Assembly: GCA_958295865.1 (NCBI GenBank)
Contig: CATQHF010000005.1
Location: forward strand, 372,001-436,000
From: an uncultured Dehalococcoidia bacterium
GTDB lineage: Bacteria; Chloroflexota; Dehalococcoidia; Lucifugimonadales; JADFKI01
DNA length: 64,000 bases
Direction: 5' to 3'
Shown here: positions 20,901-29,690 of the stretch, piece after piece
Position numbering within the stretch: the stretch's first letter is position 1
How the letters are laid out: each line of letters begins with the position of its first letter
Made by a program: the position numbers and the translations under genes
Notes under the pieces: model-generated
The model's input: only the letters and a program-made list of their open reading frames with translations
Database searches by the model: none
Told to the model about the DNA's origin: nothing

Positions 20901-22439
20901 CTTGAGCGTGTTGAATTTTCGCGGCTTTCCGACAATGGGCGGCGCAGGTTGCAGGAACTGCGCCGAAAATTCGAAGAAGTTGCGCCGTCAATCCCGGGTG
21001 GCGGAACAGGAGGCCCGATTGGTTCGCCCATTCCCACTCCTTTCGCTTGCAAGATGAGCGACGACAATTGGCTGAGTGCGATGGCACATTACCCCTCGGA
21101 CAAACTTTCCAATGAACCTAGTGATTGGCTCAAAGGCGGCGCTTCACAGTTGTCCCAAGAACTTGAGGCACAAACTAAAGAAAACCCTGACAGATTCGCC
21201 AGCCTAGTTCACCGCATGCCTGATGGTGTGAACGGCAACTACTTTGAGGCGATACTGCGCGGGATTGCCGATTCAGGCTTGGACCTGGACGTGGTCGTGG
21301 CCGTGTGTCTTCGATGCCACAATGTGTCCGATCATCCCTTTGGACGATGGATAACGCAGCCACTTACACAGTTCCCTGAAGCGACGGTCCCTGACAAAGC
21401 GTTGCAGATGATTGCGTGGTATGCAACGGAACATCCAGGTCCAGAACCTAACCGGTCCCCTGTCGTGCGAACTTATTATCAGGGCAATGCGATTGACCAA
21501 TACAGCCCCTTGGATGTCGGCATAAACTCGGTGAGGGGCACGGCTGCAGGCACTGTGGCGAATCTGATATTCCAAGACAGACATTATCTGTCGTTCTTCA
21601 AGCCGTATTTGAAAGATATGGCAAATGATCATTCTGATGCGGTCAGGGCGTGTGTAGCTAAATCTCTATTGGCGACGCTACGCTATGATCGTGATCTAGC
21701 CGTGGATTTGTTCCTAGACCTCTGCAATGCGGATGAACGGTTGCTGGCAACGGACTATTTTGAAAGGTTTCTGTATTACGCAATACCTACGCACTTTAAG
21801 GAACTGGAACCTATTCTCGGACGAATGGTTAAATCCCATTACGAAGAAGTAGCGACCGCTGGCGCGCGTCAAGTATGTCTTGCGTCCCTTTCAATAGAAG
21901 ATGCGATCCCACTTGCAAAACGCTGCATCTTCGGCACCGTCCCAATGAGAATAGGCGCAGCCGAAGTTTATGGAACTAACATCAGAGTAAGCGCCTGCCG
22001 TGCGGAGTGCGAAGAGATGTTAAGCAGCCTGTTCTCGGATGCGGACAAGGGTGTGCGCGAGGTAGCCTCCCGTTGCTTCGTAGGGTTTGAGGGTAACGAA
22101 CTACGAGATTACTCGAACTTAGTGGAGGCGTACATAAGGAGTACAGCGTTCGAATCTGGCGATATTCCGCTTATTAATGCCTTAAAGAAAACTACCACGA
22201 GTATGCCGAGCGAGACTCTGTTAGCAAGTGAGCGATACTTTGAATTGGCAGGAAAGAACGCAGGTGACGTTAGCACTCGCATGGCGGCAGATTCGAGCAC
22301 CATAATAACCCTCATCATCCGTGTGTACAGCAAAGCGACGGATGATGAAGTGAAGTCGAGATGTCTGGATCTGATAGACAAAGCAATACTGCTTGGCGCG
22401 TATGGAATAAACAACGTTGGCTCCGCCTTTGACCGCTAA
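17919..22439 (+). CDS. Large STAND NTPase, Avs-like, with N-terminal Cap4/PD-(D/E)XK-type nuclease-like domain
   Basis: N-terminus GLRYELLW...DSIWLEPPGEEGEGVEFAVTTNDGVKYHQAKRQ; Walker A VTGKAGVGKSSV; Walker B LLVIDQLDAV; long alpha-solenoid-like C-terminus. ATG at 17919 is more likely than 17814, which lies in the IS remnant. Confidence 0.8.
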   Translation: MKAMPLPGGASDKAGLRYELLWTVKCLIRLMKGEFDSIWLEPPGEEGEGVEFAVTTNDGVKYHQAKRQLAGKGVWPLSELSRRGVLSNFYYKLDNLSATCMFVSSHAAHPLDELASRAREAGTWTEFQRNFVSSGTWDRNFNDLHRYWGSPSEEDTYERLTRVKVRTIDEDSLRKWVEDALDGLVSGNPATASDVLSNFVLNQTHQKLRSQDIWTHLQSHGIDRLVLRQDDEVTGIISDLKETYLAGIQPIGIGGEVIPRKESSQILTSFNDEHLSNIVLVTGKAGVGKSSVIAQVLKEIDERGCPFLPLRVDRISLAETPRQLGQQLGLPASPVSVLANLADGKDCLLVIDQLDAVSLASGRNPDFFDCIGAMLKQASRHPNMRVLAASRKFDVDNDHRIRGLISADGIAKEVPLEEFDDTTVRRVVAELGIASGSLSPKQIELLSLPVHLRLLAEVSSSESCAPFGFQTAKDLYEDFWSEKKRVIGTHADTSQVQEVADLMAVSMSERQALSVPVSLLDEYTKVVDLMASENILVKDSARVSFFHESFFDYIFARRMVVTRFDAAEHIIEQGQSLFIRSQIRQVLLHQRDVYPEDALRNAEAILNHPDIRTHLKDIVLALLGSLDDPTADEWQVIEPLLDSNLSGRVWSAIYGSSAWFDVLDSIGAPRKWLASGDEQLVGRAIWFLRSVQGWRAARVAELLSPFIDKSDLWNQMLQSLIVYSEIGASRAFFDFALKAIKAGIFDELLAPNGDDFSTWYRAKQLGEGKPEMACELVVAFCDRVVKLMRNSKRPKDFLQAGQGVGGEVMERLAASGPKMFVESLLPFLNEVLDISACKTSVSPWRDSVWASGIRMIGTISTEKALDDGFIMSMESSLRWLAINEPEEFRTYAQEFEISEYAAIHNLLMRAYEAGGSFYADEAVQYLVKDLPARVSAASLSTTSGCVVKLLIKSITPYCSSENLLRLEQAILNYYPDFERSVDGRKWRGVTQYGLLERVEFSRLSDNGRRRLQELRRKFEEVAPSIPGGGTGGPIGSPIPTPFACKMSDDNWLSAMAHYPSDKLSNEPSDWLKGGASQLSQELEAQTKENPDRFASLVHRMPDGVNGNYFEAILRGIADSGLDLDVVVAVCLRCHNVSDHPFGRWITQPLTQFPEATVPDKALQMIAWYATEHPGPEPNRSPVVRTYYQGNAIDQYSPLDVGINSVRGTAAGTVANLIFQDRHYLSFFKPYLKDMANDHSDAVRACVAKSLLATLRYDRDLAVDLFLDLCNADERLLATDYFERFLYYAIPTHFKELEPILGRMVKSHYEEVATAGARQVCLASLSIEDAIPLAKRCIFGTVPMRIGAAEVYGTNIRVSACRAECEEMLSSLFSDADKGVREVASRCFVGFEGNELRDYSNLVEAYIRSTAFESGDIPLINALKKTTTSMPSETLLASERYFELAGKNAGDVSTRMAADSSTIITLIIRVYSKATDDEVKSRCLDLIDKAILLGAYGINNVGSAFDR

Positions 22440-22637
22440 CGCAAATATTTCGCAACGCTAAAAATCCGCAGTTGTTTCTTTGCCGGCACAATGGAAAGAC
22501 GAGCGAATAGCAACCGAGCGCTATACCCGGCGTTGCTCGAACGTGGTGCTGCTGCGGCACTCCATATCCTAGATGCACCTGCGACTGGGCTTGAGCCAAA
22601 TACCAGCGCGCGCTGAGAATACTCGATAAATATCCGT

Positions 22638-23120
22638 CTAATGCAATTTCACGAGAGATAGATCGCTTTTCTCATCTGGGCACACAAAATTTCTCATTGG
22701 CGAGTACTTACGATGCTGTCGTGCGACAAGGGCATTGGACATGTTGACGTATATCATCGTCGTCTCGATTTTCGTATGCCCCATTATGCGTTGCAGGCTG
22801 AATACATCCCCACCGTTCAAGATGTACTGCATTCCAAAAGTATGCCGCAAAGTGTGTGGTCCGAGTTTCGGAGGGAGAAAACCAGCTCTACGCATACAGC
22901 GCCGGACGATGTTCTGCAAGCCTGAAACCGTCATTGGTCCCCTCAATTCAATCCAAACTACTCCTTCATCTCCCTAACGCTCCACCAAGGTCAGCACTTC
23001 CGGTGATATGGGTACTATCCGGTCGCCGGTCTTCCCCGAGACACGAATGCCGTCGGAGCTGGTAGTTTCTCTGGTCATCGAGGCAAGTTCGCCAACCCTG
23101 ATGCCGGTATCAGGCTCGCA
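22638..23120 (-). pseudogene. Tyrosine recombinase remnant (5' truncated, internal TAG)
   Basis: ACDTGIRVGELASMTRE...VSGKTGDRIVPISPEVLTLVER*GDEGVVWIELRGPMTVSGLQNIVRRCMRRAG...LGPHTLRHTFGMQYILNGGDVFSLQRIMGHTKIETTMIYVN, in one frame with a single TAG. Confidence 0.8.
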
Positions 23121-23127
23121 TAAAACC

Positions 23128-23979
23128 TTACTGCCAAGTGAAATGACGAAGCCAATTGTTAGCAGTCTCTAAAGACCTAGCGGCTATCGACAAAGATACC
23201 AAGTATCGATCCGCCAGAAAATCCCAAGCTTCCCGTTCGTCATAGCCTTCTATTTGTCTCACAGAGTCAATGAACGGAGATGACATAAGCGCCGTTCTTA
23301 TCCAAGCATCTAACCCCTCGTGTGACAATTCAGGAGGCACTTGAAGGGTTCGCAGGTCGGATTGCGCTAATCCTCTTTGTTCTTCGGGTATTTCAAAGAG
23401 TTTATCCGTGTAAAACTCCCACAGATACTCTGGATTTCTGGTCTGCGGCATCCAGTTATCCAGTCCAACTTCCATCGTCTGATAGTCTGCCATGATTGGC
23501 ATCTGCTCATACACGAATCGCGAATCTATCGGGATCTCGCTCCAAGCCTGAAATTCATCATCGCTCACTTCGCGTGAGGCAGCTCGTAACTCGCGTTCAA
23601 AGGCGACGCTATCAAACGAAGGGGACGGTTCGCACAAAATCTCGAAGTTGCCCTTATGGGGGTAGCTCAACCCCGAAGCGGTTAGATTGGCGGAACCCAC
23701 CAGTACATACTCGTCAAATCGATAGTATTTAGCGTGCAGTCTGTTATGCAGTCGGAAAGAGCCTCCCCGACCGATGATGATGTTCCGGCACTCAATATCA
23801 GACGCGCCCATCCGTATGTCCATAGGTGTCCAGCGAGTTACACATTCAACATTAGCATCCGGCAAGAGCGCGTCAAGTACAAGACGCAACGCATCGGACT
23901 TGATGTACGGCGCAGCTATGAACACGCTGCGAGCTGTTCCGCAACGCTTTCGGATGGTATCCCACGGTGTCATAGTCAT
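23128..23979 (-). CDS. PLD-like phosphodiesterase/nuclease
   Basis: RSVFIAAPYIKSDALRLVLDALLPDANVECVTRW and LHAKYYRFDEYVLVGSANLTASGL (HxK...GSAN). Confidence 0.85.
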   Translation of the reverse strand: MTMTPWDTIRKRCGTARSVFIAAPYIKSDALRLVLDALLPDANVECVTRWTPMDIRMGASDIECRNIIIGRGGSFRLHNRLHAKYYRFDEYVLVGSANLTASGLSYPHKGNFEILCEPSPSFDSVAFERELRAASREVSDDEFQAWSEIPIDSRFVYEQMPIMADYQTMEVGLDNWMPQTRNPEYLWEFYTDKLFEIPEEQRGLAQSDLRTLQVPPELSHEGLDAWIRTALMSSPFIDSVRQIEGYDEREAWDFLADRYLVSLSIAARSLETANNWLRHFTWQ

Positions 23980-24009
23980 TGCAAGTTTCGCAGTAACACC
24001 CGGACGCCT

Positions 24010-25848
24010 CTATTCAGGAAGATTTCTGAGTACTCGATGCACCATCTTTCCCCAGCTGACTCCGGTGTCCTGGAATTCCATTCTCTTGTCAGACATCTCT
24101 ATCTCGTCTTCCATTCGCGCCCATGCCAGAAGCAGCACCTCTATGCCGACGGCAGCGCGGCGAGCAACTTCGTTGCCGGTTTGCAACGCTTCATCTTCAA
24201 TCACGCGTATGAACTCATAGGCGGCATGGTTGATGTTGAGCTGCACATTGAGGATACCGCCCTTGGGGACGACGTCGAACATCTGATAACCCGAAATGTT
24301 GCTGTGTTCAAAATTGTAGATAAGCCCCTGCTGGACAAGTTTAGCAGCCTTCTCTTCAGCTTCATCAGCCTCAATGCCTTCTTTTACAAGATGCTTTTTT
24401 ACTTCTTCAGTTCGCTCATCATCGCTGAGTTCCACTCGTGCCTTATCTGTTGGAGTCGGCTTGACTGCACCACGCTTGAGGTCCTCATCCGTTACCCGTG
24501 TCGCCGCATCAACCACTTCCTCTTCCGACGTTTTCGGCCCACCGCCTGGCAGCGTTCTAGCCGGTCGGCGGCTGAGCATCTGGCGCAGTTCTTGATGTAG
24601 CATTGTGCGAGTGGTCTGCCGTATGTGAAATGCGATAACATATATGTCGGCGTCATGTTCTTCGATACCTAGGCTCTCCAACACCACGCTGTCGGGGTCC
24701 TCAGACTCAAACATATCCTTTATAGCGCGCGACAAGTGAGACACCATCTGTTTGTTATGATCAACACCAAAGATGTCATCAAGTCCTTTGTCAAAGCGTA
24801 CTTCGCATCCCCACCAGCGATTTTCAGGAGCGCTGCCGCCTCCGCCACTCGCGCCCCCTCTAATGAGAAAAGGCTCCAGCACAATCTCACGATTTTCTCG
24901 GACGACGGATATTCCCATATTCTTACGGGCATGCTTTCCATGTTCGCTAATCCCTGGCCTGTCAGTTCTGTATTCTCCCAGAGCTTCTTGCTTAGCAAGG
25001 GAATATACTATCTCTACCCTTTCCTCCCTGCCATTGATTTTGAATGTGAACTCTTTTGGCTCCCCATAGGGTCGGAACATCGGAGATTCATTCCAGGGAG
25101 CAGGCGTAGTTGAGTCCGGCATCAGGTATAGGGGATCATTGGGACGAACTAGCTTGTCAAGATATGGGGCCAATTCTGCCGGTTTGACCGCCGCCATGCG
25201 AATCGTAAGATCACTGTCATTGATATAGTGGCGATAGATTCTTCCGATTTCCTCTTCGACCTGGTCGAAAATGGTCTCTGCCCGCATGCCGCCAATTCTG
25301 TCCGGCTTACTCCATACCACTAGTGTCCCTCGCCGGCGATCCAACGATTCTTCGCCTGCAAGATCAACCCAGACTTGAGGTACCGGCTTGCCCGTTGGTT
25401 CCGGAACGTCTTTCAATTCCTCGTCCTCAATCTCGTCAAGGTCTATGTATGAATGCACTGCCCGGTCGATGTCATTTTCCCAGCTCCATACATCAAAGCG
25501 GCGGCATTGCGACACCGACGCAGTGGGCAACCCCATGCCATATTTCCCAATCTTGCGAATAGATTGCGTTTCTGTCCGCCCTCCGAAGCGGATAGCCTCC
25601 ACTAGCGTCTTCGCTGACATACCATGACCGTTATCCAGCACTGCCATTTCACTGACTCGCCGCCGGTCACGGGTATTGATGCGGGTCCACTCTTCTCGGA
25701 TAAGGACTTCCACTTTAGTAGCGCGAGCGTCTATGGAGTTGTCTATCAACTCGGCAATCGCGTTCGCCGGATGGCGGTAGCGGCTGTCACGCATTGCCTG
25801 CACGACCATGTGAGGTTCAAAGAGGCTTCTCTCGAAAGGCATCTGCAT
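24010..25848 (-). CDS. MORC-like GHKL ATPase
   Basis: NAIAELIDNSIDARATKVEV, MAVLDNGHGMSAKTL, RKIGKYGMGLPTASVSQC. Start probably MQMPFERSLFEP at 25848. Confidence 0.88.
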   Translation of the reverse strand: MQMPFERSLFEPHMVVQAMRDSRYRHPANAIAELIDNSIDARATKVEVLIREEWTRINTRDRRRVSEMAVLDNGHGMSAKTLVEAIRFGGRTETQSIRKIGKYGMGLPTASVSQCRRFDVWSWENDIDRAVHSYIDLDEIEDEELKDVPEPTGKPVPQVWVDLAGEESLDRRRGTLVVWSKPDRIGGMRAETIFDQVEEEIGRIYRHYINDSDLTIRMAAVKPAELAPYLDKLVRPNDPLYLMPDSTTPAPWNESPMFRPYGEPKEFTFKINGREERVEIVYSLAKQEALGEYRTDRPGISEHGKHARKNMGISVVRENREIVLEPFLIRGGASGGGGSAPENRWWGCEVRFDKGLDDIFGVDHNKQMVSHLSRAIKDMFESEDPDSVVLESLGIEEHDADIYVIAFHIRQTTRTMLHQELRQMLSRRPARTLPGGGPKTSEEEVVDAATRVTDEDLKRGAVKPTPTDKARVELSDDERTEEVKKHLVKEGIEADEAEEKAAKLVQQGLIYNFEHSNISGYQMFDVVPKGGILNVQLNINHAAYEFIRVIEDEALQTGNEVARRAAVGIEVLLLAWARMEDEIEMSDKRMEFQDTGVSWGKMVHRVLRNLPE

Positions 25849-25855
25849 TGCTAAA

Positions 25856-27100
25856 CTACTCCTCCTGCCATAGTCGTTCCCAGTTTTGGAACGCTTCAAC
25901 GACCGAGCCAAAGCCCGGCAAACTGGTATCAACGACGGTTTGAATATCGCAGGTTTTGTTGCCGCCGGAGCGAGGTCCGCGCATGGCGCGCCCAACCATT
26001 TGCGAGTACAGCACCAACGATTTAGTCGGCCGCGCTATGATAACACACTTGGTACGGGGAGCATCGAATCCCGCGGTAAGCACACCATAGTTGAAGATAA
26101 CCATAGGCGCGGTCGTTACTTGCCTAAATCTTTCGATGATGTCTCTACGCAGTTCAGAAGGCGTTTCGCCCAGAATAGGCTCGGCATCGAAACCTTCAGC
26201 CCTCACGGCAGCGGCACACCGTTTTGCGCTGGGGACAGAGGGACAGAACACTATCACGCGCTTATGTCGCCTGAGCGCGCGCAACGCATGCTCAATGATG
26301 GCTTTCTGCCAATTCTCGTTTTCACCTATCTTGTTCAAATCTCTGGGAGTGTAATCAAGGCCCGCCCTAGGGTCAAGAACATCAACTTGGGATTCGATCT
26401 CGATGCGCTCGAAATACGGCTCCGCTAGAAAGCCCTGCTTGACGAGATAAGTAACGGGGCTGCCGTGACCTTTGGGATCGATGCTCACCTTATTGAAATT
26501 GAACATCTCTGCCAGTTCGTAATCCGGGTCGCCTGCCTCTGCCGTCCGGCCCGGGGTGGCGGTTAGTCCCAGCAGTGGCGGTTGGTATGTCAGGAGATAT
26601 TCGGAAATATAGCGGTAAGTATTGGCTATAGCCTGATGCGCCTCATCGAATATAACACCTGTCGTCATTTTCGCGAGTCTTATCATCAACTGATTGTCGT
26701 TTCTCGATGCCGCCCAGAGCTTTGGAAGCCCCGCGACAAGAAAGCCTTCTCCGAGGTTGCTCATTTCGAGCGAGGCATCGCCCCAGTATCTATGAATCTC
26801 CGCAGGGCGATTGCCCAGACTTTGCCACGCCTGTTCCAGACTTTCCGCCGCCTGATCGCACAGTTCTTCCGTGGACGCAAGCCACACCACCAGATTTCCC
26901 TCGGCATCGACCCGGTTCAGCATGTGGCAGGCTATATGGCAGGCGACGCGAGTCTTGCCCGCGCCTGTCGGCATGTGCGCCACAACGCGGCTGCCGTTGA
27001 TGACCAACTGCTCGTTTCGAGGAACAAGCACGTTCAACAGGTCGCTGACGACCTGGCGCTGATAAGGATACAGCCCATAGTTAGGCCTCACCTGTGGCAT
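25856..27100 (-). CDS. DEAD/DEAH-box helicase
   Basis: YPYQRQVV, HMPTGAGKTRVA, VIFDEAHQA, LLGLTATPGR, YSQMVGRAMRGP. Confidence 0.93.
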   Translation of the reverse strand: MPQVRPNYGLYPYQRQVVSDLLNVLVPRNEQLVINGSRVVAHMPTGAGKTRVACHIACHMLNRVDAEGNLVVWLASTEELCDQAAESLEQAWQSLGNRPAEIHRYWGDASLEMSNLGEGFLVAGLPKLWAASRNDNQLMIRLAKMTTGVIFDEAHQAIANTYRYISEYLLTYQPPLLGLTATPGRTAEAGDPDYELAEMFNFNKVSIDPKGHGSPVTYLVKQGFLAEPYFERIEIESQVDVLDPRAGLDYTPRDLNKIGENENWQKAIIEHALRALRRHKRVIVFCPSVPSAKRCAAAVRAEGFDAEPILGETPSELRRDIIERFRQVTTAPMVIFNYGVLTAGFDAPRTKCVIIARPTKSLVLYSQMVGRAMRGPRSGGNKTCDIQTVVDTSLPGFGSVVEAFQNWERLWQEE

Positions 27101-27135
27101 TGTCTTCTCTCCGTCTCAAGATTTATCGCAGGTTT

Positions 27136-28845
27136 TCAGACTCCGCAGACACCTTCGCATTCCTGAACCATTAGGTCGTCGTAGTCCTGCTGGTCATCGA
27201 AGTTAACATCCGCCAGTGGAACGCGAGAGCGATGCAAATACGCCGTGCTCACGCGCGCAATCGCGTTCTTTACGATGGGAATCTCTCGCAAGGCGCGGTC
27301 TATGAAGACGGCATCATCAAAGGATGTCGGATCATTCACCTGCAACCATTTCCATTCCGCGTTCGACTTGTAAGGACAGCCGACACAGGCGCTTCGAGGC
27401 AGATAGCGGTCAGGGTAATTGCGCGTGAACCAGTCTTGCAGTTGCGCCCGACTGATTCCTAGTTCGATCAAGGGATACCTATTATACGCCCACTCTTCGC
27501 GACTATCCTTCTGTCGATAAACCTCATCGACGCTAATGCCCATCCATATCTCCACCACTTTATCTTTTGGCGCTCTGCGGCCCCTCTGGGCACCAATACG
27601 CCCCCGTAGGTAGTAGTTGATGGGGTCGATCTTGTACTTGGAGGTACACTGGCGACGGGCAATTGCCTTTGAGCCGTCGGTGTTTACGATAAAGGCAGGA
27701 ATCCCAAGATACGCGCCGCCGTTAGGACTTGTGCCCTCAAGTATATTCTCCCTGATGGTGCCGGGCGCGTAACCGGGAACGTCCGCCGCTTTCACTCGCA
27801 CGACCTCATACGAAAGCTGTGATTCCAGCCAGTCGAGATGTTCGTACACGCTCGGCGGCTCCCAGCCTGTGTCGGCAAAGACAGCGACATCCGGCTTTTC
27901 CAACCCATATTCGCCACGCTCCGCCATCAGCGCCAGTACGGTGGACTGGACTCCCGCGCCCAAACTCAGTGAGCGGAATGGCTTTCTGTTCCTAATCTTG
28001 GTCCTGTCGGACACAAGATCGGGATTCGACATGATGGCGTCAACTTTTTCCTCGACGATAGCCCGCAGTTTGGGACGCGGCAGCATCTCTATCATCTGGG
28101 TGCCTCCGGCGACATTGAGACTGCCAAGCAGGGCGTATATCCCATCTTCTGCCTTCACGCCTTCCATCTCTACGATGACGGCTCTCACTATTTCGGAAAG
28201 CAACTTGGGATGACGCGCGAAGCTGTAACGCATGATGGCATGGTAGAAAGTCGGCCTGACGGAGAATATCTCCAGCGCCTCTTTTGCGGTGAAAGCTCCG
28301 CCGGAAGCGGACGCCGCCTTGTTTGAAATGTGAGCTATCCACCATGTCCGTGACGCGGTGTTATGCTGCCAGATTCCGTCGGATGAACTCTTCACGAACC
28401 AGTGGTCTCTGATGTAGTTGAATAGATTTTGCACGCTATGAGTTCTGCGCCAGCGTCCCAAGCTATACTTGTGCAGCCGGAAATGGGTTATCCATGCCCA
28501 GAGCAACTCGTCGGTGGCGTGCTTGGGAGACATCCCATTGAAGGAGTGATAGTAATCAAGCGCTTGCCTATCCGCCTGATTAAAAGTATTGTTCCTAAGT
28601 GGTACGCCATCCATAGATAATCTGACTGGACGTGAAGTAGTTATGGCAGTGCTGGTAGCATAGTTCTCCACTCCACGCTCTGCGAGAACCGCGCTGAAGT
28701 CGATGTCAGGATTTAGATACGCTTCCGGGTTCTGCGCCGCAAAATCCTGCAAGTTGTAATAGGCTTCCGGCGTTAACCGAAGCACAGGATGCTCACTCAT
28801 GCCAAAATATCCGTAGTTGCCAAGTTCCATACCTTCCTGAATCAA
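27136..28845 (-). CDS. DUF6339-like N-terminal region fused to PP-loop (PAPS reductase-like) domain
   Basis: N-terminus ATDELLWAWITHFRLHKYSLGRW...ASRTWWIAHIS. C-terminus FRSLSLGAGVQSTVLALMAERGEYGLEKPDVAVFADTGWEPPSVYEHLDWL, with RRQCTSKYKI and SACVGCPYKSNAEW. Confidence 0.8.
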   Translation of the reverse strand: MIQEGMELGNYGYFGMSEHPVLRLTPEAYYNLQDFAAQNPEAYLNPDIDFSAVLAERGVENYATSTAITTSRPVRLSMDGVPLRNNTFNQADRQALDYYHSFNGMSPKHATDELLWAWITHFRLHKYSLGRWRRTHSVQNLFNYIRDHWFVKSSSDGIWQHNTASRTWWIAHISNKAASASGGAFTAKEALEIFSVRPTFYHAIMRYSFARHPKLLSEIVRAVIVEMEGVKAEDGIYALLGSLNVAGGTQMIEMLPRPKLRAIVEEKVDAIMSNPDLVSDRTKIRNRKPFRSLSLGAGVQSTVLALMAERGEYGLEKPDVAVFADTGWEPPSVYEHLDWLESQLSYEVVRVKAADVPGYAPGTIRENILEGTSPNGGAYLGIPAFIVNTDGSKAIARRQCTSKYKIDPINYYLRGRIGAQRGRRAPKDKVVEIWMGISVDEVYRQKDSREEWAYNRYPLIELGISRAQLQDWFTRNYPDRYLPRSACVGCPYKSNAEWKWLQVNDPTSFDDAVFIDRALREIPIVKNAIARVSTAYLHRSRVPLADVNFDDQQDYDDLMVQECEGVCGV

Positions 28846-29684
28846 AAGTCCGTGTCCGGCTCAAAGGCGGCTTCCAAATGCTTCGACAATGGGCGCTCCA
28901 TAAGCTGTTGAGCGTAATGCAAAGCATCCACCTTTAAGTCCGCTCTGTCCGTTCGCACTCCCTTATCCTCAAGCCTGTTGAGTATCGTTTGCGCCCATCG
29001 TCTATCTTCGTATTCGGGCAGCGCTTGAATGGCGCTTGTAATCGCATGCAAATATAGACCGGAAAACAGAGATGCGTGAATAATGTCGCGCTCGCTGTGC
29101 ATTCTCATAGCGTCTATGCGCTGCTTGTCCTCTCTGCTCACTCTGATAAGAATATGCTCATTATCGAGATCCACATTGAACAAGCCTTCGACCTGCGGCA
29201 TCGCAACTAGGTCGATTACCGACCCGATACCGTCTGGAGCTAGCGTGATCTCTACGTCGTTGCCCACCGCCATTATGCCCGCTTCTTCGATGTCAAATCC
29301 TTCCGGGTGGTACTCACGCCATTCGTGTGCGTGTTCTTCGGACTTGAAGTTAGAGATCTCTTCAACCGCAAGAATATACGGCGTCAGTATCAGAGCATCG
29401 GAATAATCGCTGTCAGGCAGCTCAAGCGTACCCTCGCCGAGGAATGTGCCGTTAGTATCCCGCGCCATCGTCCTAACGCACGAGGTCTGTATCACATACT
29501 GGGCCTTGAATTTCGCGACCATATCTTTCAACGAGCAGGAAGATACTTCCAACTTAAACGGAATGTTCAGCATCCCGTCGCTCCTCATCGGTTCAGTCAC
29601 GAGCAACTCAAAACGCGGACTATCGTAGTCGTCGTTCGACGGCGTAAGCACGGGATAAGGTATTAGACGCTCGTTCCAAGACAT
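28842..29684 (-). CDS. Uncharacterised protein of the GHKL/PP-loop operon
   Basis: 280 aa, 4-bp overlap with the next gene; no recognised motif. Confidence 0.75.
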   Translation of the reverse strand: MSWNERLIPYPVLTPSNDDYDSPRFELLVTEPMRSDGMLNIPFKLEVSSCSLKDMVAKFKAQYVIQTSCVRTMARDTNGTFLGEGTLELPDSDYSDALILTPYILAVEEISNFKSEEHAHEWREYHPEGFDIEEAGIMAVGNDVEITLAPDGIGSVIDLVAMPQVEGLFNVDLDNEHILIRVSREDKQRIDAMRMHSERDIIHASLFSGLYLHAITSAIQALPEYEDRRWAQTILNRLEDKGVRTDRADLKVDALHYAQQLMERPLSKHLEAAFEPDTDF

Positions 29685-29690
29685 TCTGCA

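Noticed and set aside
22585-22615. ataccagcgcgcgctgagaatac as an IS1 right end
   Set aside because: Similar to the 31674 TIR but with no matching partner or transposase fragment; could be chance.
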